Assembly: GCF_004011695.2 (NCBI RefSeq)
Contig: NC_082407.1
Coordinates: 806,001-870,000, forward strand
Length of the DNA: 64,000 nucleotides
Reading direction: 5' to 3'
Source: Ascochyta rabiei
Lineage: Eukaryota; Ascomycota; Dothideomycetes; Pleosporales; Didymellaceae
The notes under the pieces are model-generated. The model saw nothing but the letters and a program-made list of their open reading frames with translations. It was not told where the DNA came from and ran no database searches. The position numbers and the translations under genes are program-made. This document shows, one piece after another, positions 11,729-20,084 of the stretch (the stretch's first letter is position 1; each line of letters begins with the position of its first letter).

Positions 11729-12816
11729 TTAGTCGGCCCATCTCTCCGGCCAGTGCTTCTTCAACTCCTCATATACCGTGAAAATGAAAGCGGAACTAGG
11801 TATCGATCGAGCCACGGTGATACCACATCCACGATACATGCCCTTGATGCCGTGGTCTCTCCAGAGTGCTCTGCCAACAGCGCCAAACGTAGCCCGGCCA
11901 CCAGTCAGCTTACCCACATCTTCTGTCTGCATGCGCGATTTGATCGTATCCGCAGGGTAGAATGCGAAGTTGTACGCTGCACCAGCGACAGATCCGGCTG
12001 TCATGCGCTGCCAGATGGGTAGGTCCTCGGTGTTGGATTCGTTTGCTTTCTTGAACAGAATCTTCATGCCTTCATAGCCACCGAACCACGCTGCGCCGCC
12101 CCCAGTCTCTCGAATGAAGGTTCCGAGCTGACCGTGCCAATAGCCCAAGATGCCCTGGTGATGGTACACCGAGACAATACTACTCAGGACGGTCGGGCGA
12201 GCAACAATGCCGCTGGATGTCTCCGCAGGGACCTGCACTTTGCACTTGACAAGCTCGATCGGTGTGAGGAAGAGTGAGGTGATGGCTCCTGCAACCATGC
12301 CACAACCGAGCATAGCTGTATAAGGGAGATCTTGCTCGGGATTCATCTTCAGTTCTGGGTAGACACCAGAAGCTTTCAAGGCATCTCCAGCGACACGATA
12401 CTGGGTACATGTCAACTCAGCGCCTCTGACGTCGGAGAGCAAACAGGAGCACTTACGCTGAAGAACAAAGTGCTCGTCTCGACAGCAGCCCCCACTAAAG
12501 GTGCGCTTATGCCTCTGTATATGCCGAGGAACCCATCCCGCTGCAGCGACTGCTTGAAGCAGTCAAGTGGCCCATTGTATCGCAGTGGCAGCGTGTCTGG
12601 TTGGGACTGCAAGCGGACCTTGACGGTGTCGAACGGGTACTCGATGTATTTACCGACGATACCGGCGGCTGACCCGCACACAACGTCCTTCAGGGCCTCT
12701 TCTCCTTGCCCACCGACATTTGTGACGGCTGTGGGACGTACTTCGTCCTTTGTGAGTGTATCGGATGATCCACCTCTTGCCCCCACCACCGACACCGGAC
12801 TCTCGTGTAGTTCCAT
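11729..12816 (-). CDS. arg-13: Mitochondrial ornithine carrier, ARG-13/Ort1 type
   Basis: Exons 12816-12457 and 12400-11729 around a 56-nt phase-0 intron give 343 residues. Three mitochondrial-carrier repeats are visible through their Px[DE]xx[KR] signatures: [13 protein letters not shown] (repeat 1), [12 protein letters not shown] (repeat 2) and [13 protein letters not shown] (repeat 3). Other blocks such as [43 protein letters not shown] and [20 protein letters not shown] match the fungal ARG-13/Ort1 basic amino-acid group. This inner-membrane antiporter exports ornithine made in the matrix for cytosolic arginine synthesis. A close basic amino-acid carrier paralogue cannot be fully excluded. 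An N-terminal extension of about 45 residues precedes repeat 1. It shares its upstream region with CGR1, which runs the other way. Confidence 0.88.
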
Positions 12817-13553
12817 AGATGTGCCGGTACAATGGTATCGGTGTGCGTGTTTGTGTACGGAGTATAATGGTCAGAGCTATGTCATGAAGCAGTGAGCATG
12901 GTACTGTGCGTAGGGCAGCGATCGTAGGCGGTGAAGAGGGCGAGAGGTGGCTGTTCAAGCGGTTGGTCTCATAGGCGCTGGCACTATGTTATATGATTTT
13001 GGGGGTGAAAGGAGCCGTGGGCACGACGTAGCACGGAGGGAGTAGGGCCGCAAATATGCAGCGGGCCGCGGGGTGGGTTCTGTGCCAGGGTGATGGTGAA
13101 TGCACTCAAGGCAGGCGGTGCCCAATATCGTTCAAAATGTGCAGAGGGGGGACGAAATTTTCAATTAGTCTTGGAGGACCCTGCACAAGCACGACAAGCT
13201 GCAAAGAGCGAAAATGGCGCACAGCGCGTGGAAAAGCTGTGACATGCAGTGCGTAAGACTAGACTGTTGACCAGCAAATGGCTCATCCCAAACCCCGAAT
13301 TCCATATCCCCTTGTAATCTTATCAGATCTGATCCTTCCATTACGTCCTGTCAAATGTCGATGTCGCGACCTCGGATCCAAGGCTGGCCCACCGAAAGCG
13401 GGACGGACACAAAGGGGGCTTGGCGCACAACTAGCTTCCTTTCTTATCGATATCGGGCTCAGTCATGGCTCAGATTATTTTCGCTGGGGGCGCGTTCGAG
13501 ACTTTGGGGACCGTGAACGCTGTGCCAACACCACCACCAACAACAGTACCAAG
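12817..13553. promoter_or_regulatory. Divergent promoter region of the ornithine carrier and CGR1
   Basis: About 740 bp separates the two divergent start codons. Short open frames here lack domain support. No specific factor site is claimed. Confidence 0.45.
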
Positions 13554-13968
13554 ATGTCTGAATCAGTAGCCACAGAGACGTCTGCCGCGCCGGTCCCGGC
13601 TTCCGTCAAAGGAATGAGGAAGAATGGTGAATTACCTTGTGTGCGTGTTTGGATAGGACTTGCAACTAATCCTACCTGCAGGCAAGCAATGGCGCGACAA
13701 CAAAAGCGCTTTCAGGCCTCGCGCGAACCAGACACCGTTCGAAAAGCGCACAGCGGAGAGGAAGGCGCTCGCCGCTGTCAAGGCGAAGGAGAAGGAGCTG
13801 AAGGACGAGAAAGCAGCAGCAAAGCAGCAACAGGTTGACAGGATTCGGGAGAAGCGCGCAGCCAAGGAAGAGAAGGAGCGATTCCAGAAGATGGAGGAGA
13901 AGATGCACAAGAAGCGTGTCGAGCGTCTGAAGAGGAGGGAGAAGCGCAATGCCATGCTGAAGTCATGA
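13554..13968 (+). CDS. CGR1: rRNA-processing protein CGR1
   Basis: Exons 13554-13626 and 13682-13968 with a 55-nt intron give 119 residues, the usual size of Cgr1. Splicing creates [19 protein letters not shown], the diagnostic start of the family, followed by [19 protein letters not shown] and a long Lys/Glu/Arg coiled-coil helix ending [12 protein letters not shown]. Cgr1 is a small basic nucleolar protein needed for 60S subunit biogenesis and processing of pre-rRNA. The reading frame through the intron contains Cys/Pro residues foreign to the family, supporting the splice. Confidence 0.93.
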
Positions 13969-14526
13969 GGAAGGTGTGCAACGCATGGATAGTTGAAACA
14001 AGTGGCGCAGCTTCTTCCGTCAGCCTCAGGAAGAGTAGCCAGATGGACGTAGCAGCACGTTGTCGGGCTGACCACAGCCTTCCATACGGCAGAAAGGCAC
14101 GAGTGGAGGCGCACATATACCAACCCCACAGCTCTCGAGAGCGGGTACGTTTTGCATGCATGGTCTACGGCGTTAAGGCAGACGGGCAATCATACTGGCG
14201 AATGCTTGCGGCTCAGGGTAAAACAACATTTTGTAGGACTCATAAACATAATCCTTACAAAGGACAGCGCAATCAGAACGATTTGATGCAGTTACAGGCT
14301 ATGCGCATGCGATGTAGAACTGTGCAGTGCTGGATTGGACAACACTTCAAGTGTTACTAGATGCCACTCTCTTGCTGGAGAGAAGCCGACGACAAGGCGG
14401 CAATCTTCCCACTCTACGGAAAGAAGAGGCACGGAGATGGCTCTTTCTCTAGCTCACAAGTACTTCCAAGACTAAATTCAAGCATCTTGGCTACAGGCAA
14501 GGTTTCTACAGAACCCTCTGCGCTCG
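13969..14526. other. Intergenic region, no gene seen
   Basis: About 560 bp between CGR1 and the next plus-strand gene, holding a 3' end and a promoter. No supported gene. Confidence 0.45.
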
Positions 14527-15868
14527 ATGGCTCCACAAGCATGCGTCACTCCTCTGCGTTCGCTTAGCGCAGATGCCGGGTGCGGTGACGACAGGCGCTC
14601 AAGCCGCGGCCCCCGTACACAGCATCACCCTCACCATCACCATGTCCACATGGACTCGCTCTACCTGCATTCAGGCTACTCCCGGCCCCTCCGCCCCAAC
14701 GTCCATGACCGCGAATCGCGACCGTCCATTCGTGTAAGCGCAGACGCGGACTCTGGCAGCAGAAGAGCGCACCTTCACAAGCACAAGTCACACCGGCACC
14801 ACCGCCACTATGACGATGAGCACCGCCGCCATAGCTCAACGCGGCACCATGCCAAAGAAGTTGTGCAGTCTGCACTGCAGCCACCGACGAGCTTCGGCGA
14901 TCTCTTGAAGCAGGCGAGAGGCAGCAAGGACAACTCGCCGAGCCACAGTCGTAGTCGCAGTCGGCGCAGAAGCCCATCCAGGAGAGAAGATGGGGCGCAA
15001 CAGAGGACACGAGACGGTGCGGATCTTACCATACCACCGCCACGACCACTGCGTCCCGAAAAGGTGGAGCGAGAAGCTAAGAGAGTCGAAGCCAGGGAAC
15101 GGTATGCGCCCAGCGCACTGTGAGTAGCTAAAATCACTGACTTGATGAACAGAGACCTCCGCACCGTACTGCAATCCCTCTCCGATCAGTCGCTGAAGAC
15201 ATCACGTCGGCTGGACGATACCTACTATTCGATCCTCGAAAAGGCCTCGACCTTGCGACAAACCATCGGCACACTGCAGGAGCTCTCCAGCTTGACGAAA
15301 GAGCTACACGGGAACTTTGAGACTGATGCACAGGAGTTGCTTGACGACGTGCAGGGCCAGTTCGAGAGCTCAAATGGCTTTGATACGCAGCAGAAGCAAC
15401 TTGCTGCTCTGGAGGAGAGGATCAGAGTGGGCAAAGACAAAGCAGACAACTTGACAACACGGCTCACGGCAGCGAAGGAGCGTGTTGATGCGAGAGCGAA
15501 GAGCGAGGCTCAGTGGGAAGCCGATACAAACCGTACGTCACCCCCCAAAAATAGTGGAGCTGTAGGTGCTAACAATGCTCGTAGGCTGGTGGCAGTACTT
15601 TGGCGGCATAGTGATTTCCATCATCTCGCTCATCTTGTTGCTGGTAGTCTTCCACCATCTCAAACCTACTCACGTCGACATGAATCCCAAGCCTACGCTC
15701 GACTCCACGATAGAGGCTAAGATCCGGGCAGCTCCCATACCAGATATGGCGAAGAGAGACATTTTAGAGTTGGCGACATCAGTACCAACCGTTCAGCTGA
15801 AGACATCACCTGTTCGACGACTTGCCGAAGCTGATGATCAGCTGTTTCGTGCGTTTGATGAGCTGTAA
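14527..15868 (+). CDS. Basic, coiled-coil, single-TM protein of unknown function
   Basis: Exons 14527-15101, 15153-15532 and 15585-15868 (introns 51 and 52 nt) give 412 residues. ATG 14650 (MDSLYLHSGYSRP) is an equally plausible start. I do not recognise a named family. The first ~180 residues are rich in His, Arg and Ser, including an SR-type run (SRSRSRRRSPSRRED). The middle, about residues 192-318, is a predicted coiled coil (RDLRTVLQSLSDQSLKTSRR to AALEERIRVGKDKADNL). A single hydrophobic segment GGIVISIISLILLLVVFHHL lies near residues 322-344, preceded by RWWQYF. The last ~65 residues are soluble. The layout, a cytosolic coiled coil followed by one TM, suggests a membrane tether or organelle/nuclear-envelope protein, but this is inference. 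The tandem array at 15967 starts just past its stop. Confidence 0.75.
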
Positions 15869-17254
15869 TCTCGTTTTCGATTAGCTCCAGAGATACCCAT
15901 AGTCAATGTTACTTATTCTCGATCGCTGTAGAGTTGAGTGTTTGATACTACCTGCCGCTCGTTAGGCGGAAAGGAAGATGACTATGAACATTTTGGACAA
16001 TGGTCTATTTACAGCAAACACGATTCTCGGAAAGGAAGATGACTATAAATGTTTTGGACAATGGTCTAATTACAGCAAACACGATTTTCGGAAAGGAAGA
16101 TGACTATGAACATTTTGGACAATGGTCTATTTACAGCAAACACGATTTTCGGAAAGGAAGATGACTATGAACATTTTGGACAATGTTCTATTTACAGCAA
16201 ACACGATTCCCGCATCAAGATGGATTCACATTGAGCGAGGCACCCAATCGCGATAGTCGTCAAGCCGAGGCAGTACAGGAGATGCTCAAAACGATGTGCC
16301 CTGCGCAAGAAGGTCACACGTCAAATTTGCATAGAAACATTGACCGGAACCCTTTGCCTGCGGCTCGCTTCTGGCATTCTTCGTCCTACCGGTGACCTGG
16401 ATCTGATTCTTTGCGCCGCGCTCTGCTGTTCGGTGAGTGCCGAAGGCGGGGGGATTCGGCGGTGTCGGTGGGTTGACGTACAAGTAAGTGTGTGGGGGGA
16501 CGATAGGTAGGGCGCTGGAACGTCATAGGGCTGATGCCAGGACGGAACCACGCCAATAGGCTGAAGCGTCACAATTACCTATCTGACATGCCCCCAACTC
16601 ACGTGTGCAAGCGGCTCAAGGCTGGGTGGGGTATTGGTACGGATGGCGACGGGCTGTAACGGTTGTATACCTCTTAGTTGCTTTCGGCGGATACGCGAGG
16701 CTCGGGACGTGTACAATGGCTGTTGCCGGTGGACTATAAGGTTCGAAGATCGTCCATAATACAAAATCTCAGGCATGACAGACTATAATCCTGCTGATCT
16801 GAGCAATTGTCATGGCCAATGACCGCACATTGCGGAGTCATTGGCGAACGGGACGGAGTTCTCAAAGGTAACGTGAGCTGTCCCTCACTGCCCTTCAGGG
16901 TTCCGGTCACAGGTTATCGTGCCTCGTACCCCTCTTTCTGAAAGGCATAAATGCGTCCGTAGCATAGTGACTACCTTGACCACTATCTTTCATCTTCATC
17001 TTCTTCCCAATTGTCTGGTCTTTGACATCGTTCTGCACAATTAGCGTTGCATCAGATCGGCGGCAACAGCACTGCTCTGGCTACTCAGCCTTACCCTTGG
17101 CAGCACCCACATACCTTAGCGAGAAAGTCTAGCAGATTTCGAGAAGTCCCATTGATCCCTAAACATTAGGTACGCCAGTGTCCTTGATCGTTGTTTTACC
17201 TGATTGTAGGACTGTCGAGTATGACACTGACCTTTCATTCACAGACATACTATA
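15869..17254. other. Gene-poor region with a minisatellite
   Basis: Contains the 61-bp array and otherwise no supported gene. A 5'-leader intron of the gene at 17255 is likely at 17170-17244: it begins GTACGC, has CTGAC, and ends TTCACAG ten bases before the ATG. Confidence 0.45.
15967..16210 (+). repeat. 61-bp x 4 tandem minisatellite
   Basis: Four head-to-tail copies start at 15967, 16028, 16089 and 16150, each beginning CGGAAAGGAAGATGACTAT. Copies 1, 3 and 4 are almost identical; copy 2 differs at several sites (TAAATG for GAACAT, AATTAC for TTTACA). The array lies about 100 bp past the stop of the preceding gene. The 61-bp unit is not a multiple of three, which argues against a coding role. 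Confidence 0.95.
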
Positions 17255-17953
17255 ATGGATCATAGCTACGAGAGTATCGTGTCCGCGAGCGACTTCATAC
17301 CTATGGTAGTAACACCCAACTTGTCACCACAGCTGAACGAGACCATCTGTGGTTGTCGTTGCGGTTGTGGATGTGGCTGCGCTGGACACGGCAATGGCGA
17401 CGTGTGCGACCGGGTGAGCGATGGAGAGAGCGAGACAGCAGTCGAGTCGAGCAACTCTGATGATGGCCAAGGCTTCTCGCCGGGCCCTGAGGCACACGAC
17501 AACCCCCCCAATGGCTATGTCAACGACCAATCATACCGCTCACTTCTGTCTCCTCGGGCTCTTTCGCATAGAATGATTGTGTGGTTGATGGATGGAGCTG
17601 AGAGTCTTGACCATAGCGAGCTACTGACGGGCTGGGAGCACATCACCGCTCGACCGCTACTACACGACGGCTGCGAGCATGTCCCAGAAACCCTCGGTAA
17701 CGAACCATGCAGCGCTGGACCTCGCAGCAACGAGCCCTCTGTCCACCGAAGCATACAGAGAATGTCGCCAGGTCCGGGCATTGGTGGATGGTCGATTCCG
17801 GATTCGACTTCGGTCGGGAGTGTACAGCTTGTGCATTATTTCCATGTGCGGCCTCTTCGACTTAGTGCTGAATATGAACATGCGCGTGGGAAAGCAGTCG
17901 CGCATTTGGTGACGCCGGATGAGTGTTCCTTCCAGGATAACGTGCGAGAATGA
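17255..17953 (+). CDS. Hypothetical Cys/Gly-rich protein, structure uncertain
   Basis: An ATG-initiated open frame of 232 residues, preceded by a well-formed leader intron (17170-17244), which is the main reason to accept transcription. The N-terminus has a striking run of alternating Cys and Gly (CGCRCGCGCGCAGHGNG, about residues 32-48), then a Ser/Asp/Glu-rich stretch. No family is recognised. From about 17631 another plus frame reads more like protein (SPLDRYYTTAAS through SGVYSLCIISMCGLFDLV, ending near 17912), so an internal intron may switch frame near 17600-17640; I could not fix its borders. Treat the 3' half of this model as provisional. Confidence 0.35.
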   Translation: MDHSYESIVSASDFIPMVVTPNLSPQLNETICGCRCGCGCGCAGHGNGDVCDRVSDGESETAVESSNSDDGQGFSPGPEAHDNPPNGYVNDQSYRSLLSPRALSHRMIVWLMDGAESLDHSELLTGWEHITARPLLHDGCEHVPETLGNEPCSAGPRSNEPSVHRSIQRMSPGPGIGGWSIPDSTSVGSVQLVHYFHVRPLRLSAEYEHARGKAVAHLVTPDECSFQDNVRE

Positions 17954-20084
17954 TCCGCATAACGAAGGGATTTGGCCTTTGGAAGGCGTTTTGCACCTTT
18001 ACCGACTAGTATTTGGCTTTGGCGGTATCTTTTTGCAACTTGGTCCTTCTGCAACTTGGTCCTTCTGCAACTTGGTCCTTCTGCAACTTGGTCCTTCTGC
18101 AACTTGGTCCTTCTGCAACTTGGTCCTTCTGCAACTTGGTCTTTTTGCAACTTGGGCAATTTGTTGTATTTTAATGCGGCATGCAAATAGCGCCTTCCTT
18201 TGGGAGTACCTGACTTCTGTACGTCGTGATGAGCAACCGTCTAGCTCAATCGAGGGAACATAGGTCCGTTTAGTCGCCACCCAGCATATTGTTCCTACAC
18301 CTACACGTTGGTACAAGAATATACTCGGTATCGTCCACAAGCATTGCGTCGTTGTCTTGTCCACACCATCGGTCAGACATGAAACTAGCTGTGCGAGCGG
18401 AAATGCAAGCGGAGATACAAGCGTCCAATAGCCATACCGGCACTGCTTCGCCCCAAGACTGTCGCATGAGTCAACGACGAATGTATGGGGGATCCAAAGC
18501 TCGTTGTCAGGCAAAGCAAGGGTGAAGAACCTTTGTGTTGTTGTTGGTTCGTCGCTCCCGCGGGAAGGAACAGCCGCGGGCGCATTTGCATGTGGCAGCG
18601 GATCAACAACCCTATTTCACCCGCTCCTCCTGAACAGTGTCGCGGCGTCGCCCAGTGTGGAAGTTGGGCGCTGCGGCTTTATACAAGGATGGGAATGTGG
18701 GACCCTGCGCTGGCCCCTGCTACAAGACATCGCGTGTCTTTCGACATGGACAAACATCAGCTGGTGGTTGTGTTGGCATCAAAGGATGAAAGGGGTTCCA
18801 GATCGTGGGCAATGTCTAGCAGCACAGCACGTGAAGAGCCGGCCAATGTGCGGACATGCAACCGACTGCAGATGCGCCGATCCCCCAACGAAGTCTCTCC
18901 AACATTTCGAGTCTCCAGCAATCCTCGATCTGGAGTCATTGCCACAGACCCACAGGCAGGGCCGTTCTCCGCGCCAGCGCGCCAGCGCGCCAGACGCTAG
19001 TCAGTTCGATGTTTGCTGACTGTGGCGTTTGTGAGGTTGTGAGAGTGGGCGTTGAGCTGCGCTGGTTTTTCAGAATTGGATGTATGCGGCTCCAACCCTG
19101 GCACTTCTCCGTGTCCCCTGTATGGTGTCAGAGAACGCAGATAGGTGAATGGCCATTGCGGTGAGAAAAGCATTGATGGTCCAATCTTAGCCCGTTGGCC
19201 GCACTGGGGCTCGCCTGGAAGGAGGCCTGCGGATCGGTCGAGATCTGATCCCAGCGCAGCCCTTGGCTCAACAGGAAATACTACCAGCCCATATCTGAGC
19301 TCAGTTGATATACTCGGCGCAACAGCCACGAAGCTCAAATTGCCACAATCCCCCAACTCCAGCTGCCAAAAGCAACGGTCAACCTTCACTCCTCTGCCAC
19401 CCTCGACCTGGCCTTCACAAGACCGTGGTTCGCTCCGAAGCTCTCCAGGTTTGGCTCCACACCTGCTACGTCATTCTGTCGCTACACGTCAAAACCATAG
19501 CTCGACATCGTTCGATCGCACATGTGTCCTGGAAGCAGCTCGTTTCAAGGCCTTCCGCAGTACGAGTTCGACAAGTCTTTGGCTGTGCGGTTATCCATCC
19601 TCCAAGTCTGGTGAGTTGGGAGCCAACCAGCACGTGAGTGCGCTCTAACACTCTTACAGAGCCCCCATTGATCCCCAACCCATCCATAGCGCCTACTTCG
19701 ACCTTCGAACACGCGACCAATTTACTACCAGTGCATTCGCAGAGTGCACGAACGGGTACCTGACGCAGGGCACATGCATATTCGGCACCAGCACTGAGAT
19801 ATAGCCGACAACAATCTTAGATACGGCAGCATTGAACGCGGGATTGAATGCACTTTGCAAGGAACTGTTACACAGTCCCGTAAATTCCCGATTTTTGGGC
19901 GCCCCCGCAGCGAGAGTGCGCACCCGCACATCATACCCGCAATTCTGGCGTGGCACTAGTCTACCCGCGCGACCGGCCATCGCAGTGATTGGGAACACCA
20001 CTCACGTCAGTGAATTTGGGCAACCGTTTCATAAGCACGTACAAAAGTTGTCCCTTCTCCTAAGAGTCTGGACTGTCCACCACT
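17954..20084. other. Gene-poor region with a 16-bp array and an intron-like element
   Basis: Apart from the 16-bp array there is no confident gene. Overlapping frames at about 18485-19020 are Ser/Arg/Pro-rich and lack domains. A well-formed intron-like element lies at 19611-19659 (GTGAGT, CTAAC, TTACAG, 49 nt) but joins no convincing coding exons. It could belong to a long non-coding RNA or the leader of the gene at 20085. Confidence 0.4.
18035..18162 (+). repeat. 16-bp x 8 tandem array
   Basis: Eight copies of GCAACTTGGTCCTTCT start at 18035, 18051, 18067, 18083, 18099, 18115, 18131 and 18147. The end copies are partly degenerate, with T-runs in place of CCTTCT. Because 16 is not divisible by three, every plus frame spells the same 16-residue cycle (ATWSFCNLVLLQLGPS, rotated). 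Every minus frame spells RRTKLQKDQVAEGPSC. None contains a stop. Confidence 0.95.

Noticed and set aside
15120..15152. A 33-nt intron (GTGAGT donor) in the coiled-coil/TM gene
   Set aside because: Too short for this genome; the donor at 15102 gives a normal 51-nt intron in the same phase.
16738..16752. GGTTCGAAGATC as a tRNA B box
   Set aside because: It does not complete the TPsiC-arm consensus, and no acceptor stem or A box could be paired around it.
15967..18162. Tandem arrays read as a CRISPR locus
   Set aside because: Units are contiguous with no unique spacers, and the genome is eukaryotic.
18485..19019. Two overlapping plus-strand frames of 171 codons each
   Set aside because: They occupy the same bases in different frames, and neither shows protein-like composition or splice support.
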